Below are positions 24,216-32,976 of a stretch of DNA of 64,000 nt, one piece after another (within the stretch, counting starts at the first letter, position 1; every line of letters starts with the position of its first letter). Made by a program: the position numbers and the translations under genes. The stretch is from CBDCNH01 sp965219015 (GTDB taxonomy: Bacteria > Pseudomonadota > Alphaproteobacteria > Rhodobacterales > Rhodobacteraceae): the NCBI GenBank assembly GCA_965219015.1, contig CBDCNH010000013.1:372001-436000 (forward strand), in the 5' to 3' direction. A model generated the notes under the pieces. That model worked only from the letters and a program-made list of their open reading frames with translations. It had not been told where the DNA came from and did not search any database.

Positions 24216-25974
24216 TCGTCGTCGCGGTCACGAGCCCGACGATCAGGTTCATCGGGATGCCGATCCTGAGGAAGTCGCGGAACTCGTAGTCCCCCGCGCC
24301 GTAGACGAGCGTGTTGGTCTGGTAGCCGATGGGCGTGGCGAAGCTCGCCGAGGCCGCGAACATCACCGCCACGACGAAGGGCCGCGGCTCGACGCCGATC
24401 TGATTGGCGAGCGCGATCACGATGGGCGTCATCACCACGGCGACGGCGTTGTTCGTGACCACCTCGGTGAGGAAGGACGCGATGAAGTAGACGACGAGCA
24501 GGGTCACGAACGGCGAGAGCGACTTCAGCGCGGGCGCCAGCCAATTCACGATGAGCTGCACGGCGCCGGTACGGTCGAGCCCCGCGCCGATGATGAGCAT
24601 CGAGAAGATCAGGATCAGGATCGAGGCGTCGATCGAGCCCCAGGCTTCGTCGCTGTCGATGCAGCGCAGCACCAGGATCGCCGCGACCGCGACGAGCGCG
24701 AGGATGCCGATGGGGGCCACGTTGAACGCGGCGAGGAGCACCACGCCGACCAGCGCCAGTATGGCGACGGGCGCCTGCCGGCGGCGAAAGGCACGTCCGC
24801 CCGGTTCGGTGATCGAGACGAGGTCGCCCGACTGCCCGAGTGCCATGAAGCCTTCGGGCGGGCCTTCGAGGAGGAGCTTGTCGGCGGGCCGGAGCCGCAC
24901 GCTCGCGAGGTCCGGGCCGGCGATATGGCCCTGCCGGTGCGCGCCGATCACGCGCATGCCGTTCTGCCGCCCGATGGCGAGATCGACGATGCGGAGACCG
25001 GAGCGCGTGCTCGCCGGCGTAACCATCGCCTCCGCGACCCGCAACTCGACGTCGGGCTCAAGCTGCGCGGTGCGCCTCAGCCCCACGCGGAGTCCCTCGG
25101 TCTCGGCGAGCGTGAGGAGTTCGGAGGTCGAGGCATTGACGATCACCGTGTCGCCTGCCTTCACCTCGCGCTCGGGGAGCTTGCTGCGCTGGATGCTGCC
25201 CGCGCTGCGGATGCCCGTCACCTTGATGCCGGCGCGACCGAAGTCGGCGATCTCGCCCAAGGGCTCGCCGGCGAATTCGTAGTCCGGCAGGATCGTCGCC
25301 TCCGAGACGAAACGGGTCTCGTTGCCCGCGTCGGGATCGGTCGAGGCGCGGTCGGGCAGGAGGAATCGCGACAGCACCAGCATCAGGAGCCCCCCCGTCG
25401 CCGCGGTGACGATGCCGACGGGCGCGATTGAGAAGATCGAGAACGTCTCGAGCCCCGCGCCCGAGGCGATCCCGGCCACGAGGATGTTGGTCGAGGTGCC
25501 GATGAGGGTGCAGGTGCCGCCGAGGATCGCGGCGTAGGAGAGCGGGATGAGGAGCCGCGTCGGCGCGATGCCGAGGCTGCCCGAGAGCCGGATCACCACC
25601 GGGATGAGCACGAGGACGACGGGCGTGTTGTTGACGAACGCGGACGTCGCCATCGCGGCGGCGAGGAAGATCGCGATGGCAAGCGCCGGTCGCCCCCGCG
25701 TCCGGTTGATGAGGAGCCCCGCCACGAAGTCGAGAAGGCCGGTCCGGACGAGCGCGCCGGAGATCACGAACATCGCGGCGATGGTGATCGGCGCGGAGTT
25801 CGAGAACGCATCCATCACCTGGTCGGTCGGCACGAGGCCCAGCACGACGTAGAGTGCCGCACCGGCGGCGGCGGTCACCTCGGGCGGGTAGCGCTCGATG
25901 ATGAACGCCACGAAGAGGAGCGCCAGGAGTCCGAGGGCGACGAAAGGCTGCGCCGAGCCGAGGATCTCGGTCAT
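24193..25974 (-). CDS. SLC13-family permease with two TrkA-C domains
   Basis: A 593-residue inner-membrane transporter of the DASS/ArsB-NhaD superfamily. Transmembrane helices flank two cytoplasmic TrkA-C (RCK_C) domains at about residues 210-290 and 295-380. Signature motifs are SAFVNNTPVVLVLIPVV in the N-half and SFLTEVVTNNAVAVVMTPI in the C-half, each with the conserved Asn-Asn/Thr. IGTSTNILV and ATPIGYQTNTLV are the paired Na-binding-like motifs. Substrates in this family include sulfate, silicate and dicarboxylates; the specific ion is not clear. ATG at 25974 is chosen as the first Met before helix 1. Confidence 0.9.
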   Translation of the reverse strand: MTEILGSAQPFVALGLLALLFVAFIIERYPPEVTAAAGAALYVVLGLVPTDQVMDAFSNSAPITIAAMFVISGALVRTGLLDFVAGLLINRTRGRPALAIAIFLAAAMATSAFVNNTPVVLVLIPVVIRLSGSLGIAPTRLLIPLSYAAILGGTCTLIGTSTNILVAGIASGAGLETFSIFSIAPVGIVTAATGGLLMLVLSRFLLPDRASTDPDAGNETRFVSEATILPDYEFAGEPLGEIADFGRAGIKVTGIRSAGSIQRSKLPEREVKAGDTVIVNASTSELLTLAETEGLRVGLRRTAQLEPDVELRVAEAMVTPASTRSGLRIVDLAIGRQNGMRVIGAHRQGHIAGPDLASVRLRPADKLLLEGPPEGFMALGQSGDLVSITEPGGRAFRRRQAPVAILALVGVVLLAAFNVAPIGILALVAVAAILVLRCIDSDEAWGSIDASILILIFSMLIIGAGLDRTGAVQLIVNWLAPALKSLSPFVTLLVVYFIASFLTEVVTNNAVAVVMTPIVIALANQIGVEPRPFVVAVMFAASASFATPIGYQTNTLVYGAGDYEFRDFLRIGIPMNLIVGLVTATTISFVFPF

Positions 25975-26130
25975 CAGGTACGGAGCGCCGCGAAATGTGC
26001 CAAGCGGAGGATCCTCTTTACGAGATACCGGCCCCGAGTGGTGCCATGCGGTCGCAGCCGTGGCAACGCCGCGCGGTGCTCGCAGGGCAAGTCCGCTGTG
26101 CGCCGGACGGGGTAGCCGGCCGGCATACGC

Positions 26131-26142
26131 GGACCTAGGTCC
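26131..26142. promoter_or_regulatory. Perfect 12-bp palindrome upstream of the old yellow enzyme gene
   Basis: GGACCTAGGTCC is a perfect inverted repeat 40 bp before the ATG at 26183. OYE genes are often repressed by TetR-type NemR proteins that bind such dyads, but no regulator gene is adjacent. Confidence 0.35.
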
Positions 26143-26182
26143 AGCACAGCGCGCGATACGCGCCCCAATGAGGACTGCTTGA

Positions 26183-27283
26183 ATGACCGAAGCGAAACTC
26201 TTTTCCAGCCTGACCGTCGGCGATCTGACGCTGCCGAACCGCATCGTGATGGCGCCGATGACGCGCAACCGTGCGGCGCCGGAGGGCGATCTGCCGCAGG
26301 CGATGCACGCGGACTACTACGCCCAGCGCGCCTCCGCCGGGCTCATCATCACGGAGGCGACGCAGATCAGCCCGGAGGGCAAGGGCTACGCGCAGACGCC
26401 GGGCATCTACAGTGCGGCGCAGGTCGGCGCGTGGCGCCATGTGACCGACGCCGTCCACGCCGCGGGCGGCCGCATCTTCGCGCAGCTCTGGCACGTCGGG
26501 CGGATCTCGCATGTCTCGATGCAACCCGACGGGCAGGCGCCGGTTGCGCCGTCGGCGATCGCGGCGGGGGCCAAGACGTTCGACGGGACGGGCTTCGTCG
26601 ATACCTCGACGCCGCGCGCGCTCGAGACCTTCGAGCTGGCGCGCGTGGTCGATGATTTCCGCGCCGCCGCGCGCAACGCGGTCGCAGCGGGCTTCGACGG
26701 CGTGGAGATCCACGGCGCGAACGGCTACCTTCTCGACCAGTTCCTCGCCGATGGCTCCAACCATCGCGACGATGCCTATGGCGGGTCGGTCGAGAACCGG
26801 ATGCGCCTCCTGTCCGAAGTGGTCGAGGCCGTCACGGCGGTCGTCGGGGCAGGCCGTACCGGCGTCCGGCTCAGCCCGCTCGCCGGCGCGCAGGGCGCCG
26901 TCGCGTCCGATCCGATGGCGCAGTTCGGGCCTGTGGTCGACATGCTCGACCGCGTCGGGATCGCCTACCTGCACATGATCGAGGGCTCCGCCGGCTCGCC
27001 GCGTGCCGACGATACCGTGGCGAGCGTGCAGGCGCTCCGGCGCCGGTTCTCGGGCGTCTACATCGCCAACAACGGCTACGACCGCGAGCTTGCGATCGAG
27101 GCCGTCGCGTCCGGGGAGGCCGATCTCGTGGCCTTCGGCGTGCCCTTCATCGCCAACCCAGACCTGGTGGAGCGCCTGCGCCGCGACGCAGCCCTCAACC
27201 TGCCCGACAAGGCGACGTTCTATGGCGGCGGGACCGAGGGCTACACCGACTACCCGACGCTCACGGCATCGCAGGCGGCCTGA
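26183..27283 (+). CDS. nemA: Alkene reductase / N-ethylmaleimide reductase (old yellow enzyme)
   Basis: A 366-residue FMN-dependent TIM barrel that reduces activated alkenes, nitro compounds and electrophiles using NADPH. Diagnostic features are NRIVMAPMTRNRA near residue 18, AQLWHVGRISH near residue 98, GFDGVEIHGANGYLLDQFL near residues 175-193 with the substrate His-Asn pair, and YGGSVENRMR near residue 205. The C-terminus shows the FMN phosphate site AFGVPFIANPDL. TGAGGA lies 9 bases before the ATG. It is convergent with glgX, 17 bp apart. Confidence 0.94.
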   Translation: MTEAKLFSSLTVGDLTLPNRIVMAPMTRNRAAPEGDLPQAMHADYYAQRASAGLIITEATQISPEGKGYAQTPGIYSAAQVGAWRHVTDAVHAAGGRIFAQLWHVGRISHVSMQPDGQAPVAPSAIAAGAKTFDGTGFVDTSTPRALETFELARVVDDFRAAARNAVAAGFDGVEIHGANGYLLDQFLADGSNHRDDAYGGSVENRMRLLSEVVEAVTAVVGAGRTGVRLSPLAGAQGAVASDPMAQFGPVVDMLDRVGIAYLHMIEGSAGSPRADDTVASVQALRRRFSGVYIANNGYDRELAIEAVASGEADLVAFGVPFIANPDLVERLRRDAALNLPDKATFYGGGTEGYTDYPTLTASQAA

Positions 27284-27300
27284 GCCCCGGCGCTGACCGC

Positions 27301-29364
27301 TTATTCCGTGGTCAGCACCACGACGCTCTGGTGGCCGATCGCGATGCTGCGGTCGGCCACCTCGCCGTCGAGTACGCCCGCGCTGTCGAAGCCGACCCGC
27401 CAGGCGCCGTCCGGCACCTCTTCGCCGAGCCGGAAGTGGCCATCGGCGCCCGAGTTCAGGATCACGATCCAGCGGCCCTTGTCGAGCAACACGCCGAGGC
27501 AGCGACCCTCGCCGTCGTTCCAGTCGTCGTCCTGCATCGCCCGCCCGTCCGGGTGCAGCCACTGCACCTCCTTCGCGGCGCCGACATCCGGACCGACGAG
27601 GAAATTGCGCCGCGAGAAGGCATGTGTGCTCCGGCGGAGAGCGATCATCGCCTTCGTGCCAGCGAGAAGCACCGGGTCGGCGTCCTCCCAGTCGATCCAG
27701 GCGATTTCGCTGTCCTGCGCGTAGGTGTTGTTGTTGCCGTCCTGGCTGTTGCCGATCTCGTCGCCGCCGAGGATCATCGGCACGCCTTGGCTCACCATCA
27801 GCGTGGCGAGCATCGCCAGCATCCGCCGCCGCCGGGCATCGAGGATCGCCGTGTCATCCGTCGGCCCCTCGGCGCCCATGTTGTCGGAGACGTTGTTGTC
27901 ATGGCCGTCGCGGTTGCCCTCGCCGTTGGCGTCGTTGTGCTTGTCGGTGTAGGACACCGTGTCGCGCAGGGTGAAACCGTCGTGCGCGGTCAGGAAGTTG
28001 ACCGACGACGTGGCCGGCCGGTGCGAGTGGTTGAACTGCACCGGCGAGCCCGCGAGCCGTGCCGACAGGTCCGGCAGCCGGCCGGCATCGCCGCGCCAGT
28101 ACGCGCGCATGTCGTCGCGATACTTGTCGTTCCATTCGCGGAACGGCCAGGGAAAGCCGCCGACCTGGTAGCCGCCCTCGCCGATGTCCCAGGGCTCGGC
28201 GATCAGCTTGACCTTCGAGAGGACCGGGTCCTGCCGGATCGACGTGAAGAACCCGCCCTCGCGGTCGAAGCCGTCGATCTCGCGGCCGAGCGTGCTCGCG
28301 AGGTCGAAGCGGAAGCCGTCGACGTGCATCGCCTGCACCCAGTAGCGGAGCGAGTCGAGCACCATGCGGAGCACCATCGGGTGCTTGACGTTCAGCGTGT
28401 TGCCGGTCCCGGTCTGGTCGAAGCTGTGCCGCGGCGCATCGGGCGAGAGGACGTAGTAGCTGGCGTTGTCGATGCCCTTGAACGACAGCATCGGACCGAG
28501 CTCGTTGCCCTCGCCGGTGTGGTTGTAGACCACGTCGAGGATCACCTCGATCCCTGCCGCGTGGTAGGCGCGCACCATGCGCTTGACCTCGGCGATGCGG
28601 GTCGAGTGCAGGTAGGCCGGATGCGGCGCGAAGAAGCCGAGCGTCTGGTAGCCCCAGTAGTTCGCGAGCCCCCGCTCCTCGAGCTGGCGGTCGGTGACGA
28701 AGGCATGGATCGGCAAGAGCTCGAGCGCGGTGACGCCAAGCTCCTTGAGGTGCCGCACGATGGCCGCGTCGCCCATGCCGCGAAAGGTGCCGCGGATGTC
28801 CTCCGGGATGTCGGGGTGCAGCATCGTCATGCCGCGGACATGGGCCTCGTAGATCACCGTATCGGTCCACTCGGTCGCGAGCGCGAGATCGCTCTCCCAG
28901 TCGAAGTCGGGATCCTGCACCACGCCCTTGACCATGAAGCGCGCGGAATCGCGGGCGTCGAACGACAGATCCGCCTTGCGGTGCCCGATCCGGTAGGCAA
29001 AGAGCGCATCGTCCCATTTGAGCTCGCCCCGGATCTCCTTGGCGTAGGGATCGAGGAGCAGCTTGTTGGGATTGAAGCGATGCCCGGCCTCCGGCTCGTA
29101 GGGACCGTGGACGCGGTAGCCGTAGACCGTGCCCGGCCGCGCCCCCGGCAGGTAGCCGCTCCAGATGCCGCCCTCGCAGTGCGGCAGCGTCAGCCGGGCC
29201 GTCTCCCGCGTGCCGTCCTCCGAAAAGAGGCAGAGCTCGACGCGCGTGGCGTGCTCGGACCAGAGCGCGAAATTGACGCCGTCACCGTCAAAGCTCGCGC
29301 CGAGTTCGGCGTTGCGGAGTACGCTCGTGTCGAAGTTCGGCGCGGCTTGGGAGGATGTCAGCAT
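27301..29364 (-). CDS. glgX: Glycogen debranching enzyme GlgX
   Basis: A GH13 isoamylase-type enzyme, 687 residues, that hydrolyses alpha-1,6 branches of phosphorylase-limit glycogen. A CBM48 domain leads (residues about 15-105), followed by the barrel. Catalytic features are DVVYNHTGEGNE, the nucleophile Asp in VDGFRFDLAS near residue 345, the acid Glu in LIAEPWDIG near residue 382 and LTAHDGFTLRD near residue 455. The gene lies downstream of treZ on the same strand, 186 bp away. Together they process glucans toward trehalose, but treY and glycogen synthesis genes are not in the window. Confidence 0.95.
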   Translation of the reverse strand: MLTSSQAAPNFDTSVLRNAELGASFDGDGVNFALWSEHATRVELCLFSEDGTRETARLTLPHCEGGIWSGYLPGARPGTVYGYRVHGPYEPEAGHRFNPNKLLLDPYAKEIRGELKWDDALFAYRIGHRKADLSFDARDSARFMVKGVVQDPDFDWESDLALATEWTDTVIYEAHVRGMTMLHPDIPEDIRGTFRGMGDAAIVRHLKELGVTALELLPIHAFVTDRQLEERGLANYWGYQTLGFFAPHPAYLHSTRIAEVKRMVRAYHAAGIEVILDVVYNHTGEGNELGPMLSFKGIDNASYYVLSPDAPRHSFDQTGTGNTLNVKHPMVLRMVLDSLRYWVQAMHVDGFRFDLASTLGREIDGFDREGGFFTSIRQDPVLSKVKLIAEPWDIGEGGYQVGGFPWPFREWNDKYRDDMRAYWRGDAGRLPDLSARLAGSPVQFNHSHRPATSSVNFLTAHDGFTLRDTVSYTDKHNDANGEGNRDGHDNNVSDNMGAEGPTDDTAILDARRRRMLAMLATLMVSQGVPMILGGDEIGNSQDGNNNTYAQDSEIAWIDWEDADPVLLAGTKAMIALRRSTHAFSRRNFLVGPDVGAAKEVQWLHPDGRAMQDDDWNDGEGRCLGVLLDKGRWIVILNSGADGHFRLGEEVPDGAWRVGFDSAGVLDGEVADRSIAIGHQSVVVLTTE

Positions 29365-29550
29365 CGGAGGGTCACCATCACGGAGATCGCCGCGGCTCGC
29401 GGCAGAGCGTACGTTCGTCTACCATCACCCTGGTGCCGCAACCAGCGCCGAAGCCAGCGCGGACTTTGCCAGGCGGCATTTGACGCAGCCTCGAGGCCGC
29501 AAGGGGACGCTTTGAAACGAGTGCCGCTGGCCGCCGACGCGGCGTGTCCC

Positions 29551-31251
29551 TCATCCGGTGGCCCAGGCGCGGATCGACCAGCGCGGGCTGACCCAGGCGA
29601 AGAAACCCGGCGGGCGCGGAATGTCCGCGGCATCGAGTGCGAGCGTGATCCCGAGATCGCCCATGCCGAACTGCCAGCGTGCCGTGACGTGCCGACCATC
29701 GCGGATCACCTGCGTCGGCGCGCGGCGCCCCGATGCGACGCGCGGCACCACGTAGCGCGCCCGCAGTGCGAGCAGGCGCGCGGTGAGGCTGCGCCAGTGC
29801 TGCGCCGCAGCACCGTCGGTCCAGGAGAGCCGGGAGCGCGCGAAGGTCTCGAAGGCGTTCGGGTCCGGGACCGCGGGGCTGCCTTCGCCGGCGAAGTCCT
29901 GGATGCCGTCGGCGCGTCCCGTTTGCACGGCCTCGCCGAGTTCGCCCGCATAGTCGGTGAAGAACTGGAACGGCACGGTCTCGCCAGCTTCCTCGCCCAT
30001 GAAGAGAAGCGGCGTGAACGGGGCGAGCAGCAGGAGCGCATGCGCCACCCGCGCCGCATCGGGCGAGGTCAGGGTCAGGAGCCTGTCGCCGCGGGCGCGG
30101 TTGCCGATCTGGTCGTGGTTCTGGTTGAACGTCACGAAGCGCTCAGGCGGCAGATGGTCCGAAGGTTCGCCGCGACGGGCATCGGTGCCGGATCGTCGCT
30201 GGCCGCGCTCGACGAAGCCGTGTTCCAGCGCCAGCGCGATGTCTCCGACCGGATCGACCGCGAATGGCGCAAGGTAGCTTCCCCGCTCGCCCGTCAAGGC
30301 GGCGTGGACGGCATGGTGCCAGTCGTCGTTCCACTCGCCGTCGCAGAGCCCCGGAGCGTGCAGCCGCGTGATGTTGCGGTCGTCCTCGGTTGTCAGGTAC
30401 ACAGGCCGGCCGAAGTCCGCCTCGTGGAGCCTCCGCGCAAGGTCCGGCAGGAACGTGCCGTCCGGATCCACGTAGTCGATGGCGTCGAGGCGGAGCCCGT
30501 CGAAGCGGAACTCGCGAAGCCAGTAGACTGCGTTCTGGGTGAAGAAGGCCGTCACGGCCGGCTCATGAAACGCCACCGCGCCGCCCCACGGCGTCTGCCG
30601 GTCCGCGTCGAAGAACCGGGGCGCATAGTTCGGCAGATGGTTCCCGAGAGGCCCGAAGTGGTTCATCACCACGTCGAGAAACACCATCAGGCCGAGCCCG
30701 TGCGCCGCGTCGACGAGCGCGCGCAACTCGTCCGGTGTGCCGTAGGCCGGATGCACGGCAAACAGCAGAACGCCGTCGTAGCCCCAGCCGCGACTGCCGG
30801 GGAACTGCGCGACCGGCATCAATTCGATCGCGGTGATGCCGAGCCGGGCGATCTCCGGCAGCTTCGCGGCAGCGGCGGCGAAGGTTCCCTCCGGCGTGAA
30901 GGTGCCGACGTGGATCTCGAGGAACGCTGCATCCGTGAAGGGTCGTCCGCGCCAGTCGGTCCGCCACTTATACCCACCCGAGGCGAGTACCGACGGCCCT
31001 TCGACGCCGGCGGCCTGCAGCCGCGACGCAGGATCGGCGCGGTCCGCGCCGTCGATGCGGAACACATAGGCTTCGCCCGCTCGTGCCGGTGCCGTCCCGG
31101 CCCAGAACCCGCCTCCGTCGCGCGCGAGCGGCGTGACGCGCCCGTCGACCACGGCATCGACCGTCGATGCATCGGGCGCCCAGATGCCGAAGCAGAACGA
31201 GCCGGCATCGGCGGCCCGGGCGCCCCATTGCAGATCGTCGTCAGCTTCCAA
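29551..31251 (-). CDS. treZ: Malto-oligosyltrehalose trehalohydrolase
   Basis: A GH13 enzyme that releases trehalose from maltooligosyl-trehalose made by TreY. FGIWAPDA marks the N-terminal domain, FLEIHVGTFTPEGTF near residue 110 and GWGYDGV near residue 155 are TreZ-type, FDGLRLDAIDYV near residue 245 carries the nucleophile Asp, and YLTTEDDRN near residue 280 the acid. TTG at 31251 is chosen because it gives a natural N-terminus and overlaps the upstream SDR stop by 11 bp; the open frame extends to 31314 but those residues look like antisense noise. 566 residues; the family averages about 600. Confidence 0.88.
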   Translation of the reverse strand: MEADDDLQWGARAADAGSFCFGIWAPDASTVDAVVDGRVTPLARDGGGFWAGTAPARAGEAYVFRIDGADRADPASRLQAAGVEGPSVLASGGYKWRTDWRGRPFTDAAFLEIHVGTFTPEGTFAAAAAKLPEIARLGITAIELMPVAQFPGSRGWGYDGVLLFAVHPAYGTPDELRALVDAAHGLGLMVFLDVVMNHFGPLGNHLPNYAPRFFDADRQTPWGGAVAFHEPAVTAFFTQNAVYWLREFRFDGLRLDAIDYVDPDGTFLPDLARRLHEADFGRPVYLTTEDDRNITRLHAPGLCDGEWNDDWHHAVHAALTGERGSYLAPFAVDPVGDIALALEHGFVERGQRRSGTDARRGEPSDHLPPERFVTFNQNHDQIGNRARGDRLLTLTSPDAARVAHALLLLAPFTPLLFMGEEAGETVPFQFFTDYAGELGEAVQTGRADGIQDFAGEGSPAVPDPNAFETFARSRLSWTDGAAAQHWRSLTARLLALRARYVVPRVASGRRAPTQVIRDGRHVTARWQFGMGDLGITLALDAADIPRPPGFFAWVSPRWSIRAWATG

Positions 31252-32095
31252 CGATGGCGCCGCCGTTCGGGTGCAGCGTCTGGCCGGAGAAGTAGCTGCC
31301 GTCGGACGACGCAAGGAAGAGGTAGCTCGTCGCGATCTCCCAGGGTTGGCCCGGGCGGCCGAGCGGCACCTGCTGGCCGAACTCGGGCATCTTCTCCTCC
31401 GGCATCGAGCCCACGATGAACGGCGTCCAGACCGGGCCCGGCGCCACGGTATTCACGCGGATGCCCTTCGGCGCGAGCTGCTGCGCCATCGAGCGCGACA
31501 GCGCCAGCGTGGCGCCGCGGGTGGAGGAATAATCCACCAGCGCCGCGTTGCCCTTGAAGGCGTTGATCGACGATGTGTAGACGATCGCGGCACCCTCCTT
31601 CAGGTGCGGCAGCGCCGCCTGCGTCACGAAGAACTGCGCGATCACGTTGCTGTCGAAGGTGCGGCGCAGGTTCGCTTCGGTGATCTTCTCGAAATCCGGC
31701 TCGTAGAACTGCTCGGCGGCGTTGTTGATGAGCACGTCGAGCTGATCGAAGCGCTCGACCGTCCGGCGGACGATGTCGAACGCGTGGTCGCGGTCGGCGA
31801 TGTCGCCCGGCAGGAGGAGCGCCTCACTGCCTTCGGCTTCCACGAGCCGCTTCGTCTCCTCGGCATCGCGGTCCTCGTCGAGATAGGCGATGGCGACCCG
31901 GGCGCCCTCGCGCGCGAAGAGCACCGAGACGGCGCGGCCGATGCCGCTGTCTCCGCCGGTGACGAGCGCCACCTTGTCCTTGAGCTTGCCCGTGCCGGGG
32001 TGGCGCGGCGTGTAGTCGGGTTCGGGATCCATCTTCCATTCGTCGGCGGGCATCGCGTCCTGATGCTGCTCGGGGATCGTCGGTGCGTCGGTCAT
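31241..32095 (-). CDS. SDR-family oxidoreductase, YdaD/YghA type, with Arg in place of the catalytic Lys
   Basis: A 284-residue classical SDR of the long N-terminal-arm group linked to general stress proteins (YghA/YdaD). NAD binding is in TGGDSGIGRAV near residue 47; LINNAAEQ near residue 128 and YTSSINAF near residue 175 are typical. The active-site motif reads YSSTR rather than YxxxK, so the general Lys is replaced by Arg. ATG at 32095 gives the usual MTDAP-like arm. It lies just upstream of treZ with an 11-bp overlap, suggesting osmotic or desiccation stress expression. Confidence 0.87.
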   Translation of the reverse strand: MTDAPTIPEQHQDAMPADEWKMDPEPDYTPRHPGTGKLKDKVALVTGGDSGIGRAVSVLFAREGARVAIAYLDEDRDAEETKRLVEAEGSEALLLPGDIADRDHAFDIVRRTVERFDQLDVLINNAAEQFYEPDFEKITEANLRRTFDSNVIAQFFVTQAALPHLKEGAAIVYTSSINAFKGNAALVDYSSTRGATLALSRSMAQQLAPKGIRVNTVAPGPVWTPFIVGSMPEEKMPEFGQQVPLGRPGQPWEIATSYLFLASSDGSYFSGQTLHPNGGAIVGS

Positions 32096-32133
32096 GCATG
32101 TCTCCTTTTCCTCGGACGAAGCCGTCGGGCCGG

Positions 32134-32976
32134 TCACGGTTCCGGCGCGGCGCCAAGGTGCCGCACGAGGAAGGCCGCGACGCCGTCGAGCGTCGCGGCG
32201 CCTTCCGGAATGGCGTCGGGCCAGAGCGGCCAGAGATGGAAGAGACCGGGCGTCACCACGAGCTCGACGGCGGCACCTGCGCGCGCCGCCTCCGCTGCAA
32301 GAAGGAGGCTGTCGTCGAGGAGCACCTCGGTCGTCGCGACCGCGATATGGAGGGGCGGCAGCCGGGAGAGGTCGGCGCCGAGCGGCGAGACCTCCGGGTC
32401 CGCGGGGTCTCGTCCGCCCATCGCCATGCGCGCGAGCCGGGCATCGTCCGCGTCCGCGTTCATTGCGTCGCGGGCGCTGTTCGGTCTGCGCGTCGTGCTC
32501 TTGCCGGTCCGGTCGGTGTTCGGCGACAGGAGCGCCAGCGCGGCGATCCGGCCGGGACGCGCCAGCGCCGCGACGAGCGCCAGATGCCCGCCCGCGCTGT
32601 CGCCGACGAGGGCGAGCGGTCCGTCCCAGGCGTCGATCACCGCCAGCGCGTCGTCGCGCTGGGCCGGCCAGGGATGCTCGGGCGCCAGCCGGTACTCCGG
32701 CACGATCACCGTGCAGCCGGACGCTCGCGCGAGCCAGGCGGCGGCCGTGCCATGCGACGCGGCGCTGCCGAAGACGTATCCGCCGCCGTGGAGCCAGACG
32801 ATCCGGCGCGCTCCGTCGCCGAAGATGCCCGCCGGGATGCCGCCGATCCCCGTGGTTTCAAACGGTGGCGCCGGCCCAAGGAGCGCCGCGAAGGCCGGGC
32901 GCATCGCCTCCGGTCCGCCGCCGAGCTCCGCCGCCGCGATCCGCGCGCGGACCTCGGCGGTGTCGCGCGGCCTCAC
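32134..32976 (-). CDS. Alpha/beta hydrolase, HSL-type carboxylesterase
   Basis: A 280-residue serine hydrolase of the hormone-sensitive lipase group. The oxyanion motif HGGGYVFG near residue 62 and the nucleophile elbow GDSAGGH near residue 125 are clear. A His in PGLFHLWPL near the C-terminus completes the triad with an Asp probably in the DDSLLL region. GTG at 32976 is chosen because it overlaps the upstream SDR stop as GTGA; the 25 residues further upstream are out-of-frame noise. It likely hydrolyses short-chain esters. The native substrate is unknown. Confidence 0.9.
   Translation of the reverse strand: MRPRDTAEVRARIAAAELGGGPEAMRPAFAALLGPAPPFETTGIGGIPAGIFGDGARRIVWLHGGGYVFGSAASHGTAAAWLARASGCTVIVPEYRLAPEHPWPAQRDDALAVIDAWDGPLALVGDSAGGHLALVAALARPGRIAALALLSPNTDRTGKSTTRRPNSARDAMNADADDARLARMAMGGRDPADPEVSPLGADLSRLPPLHIAVATTEVLLDDSLLLAAEAARAGAAVELVVTPGLFHLWPLWPDAIPEGAATLDGVAAFLVRHLGAAPEP

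Noticed and set aside
27331..31419. A 1362-codon open frame on the plus strand
   Set aside because: It is entirely antisense to glgX and treZ, is rich in Arg/Val/Gly from GC-rich third positions, and has no family motifs. Both opposing genes have complete catalytic motifs.
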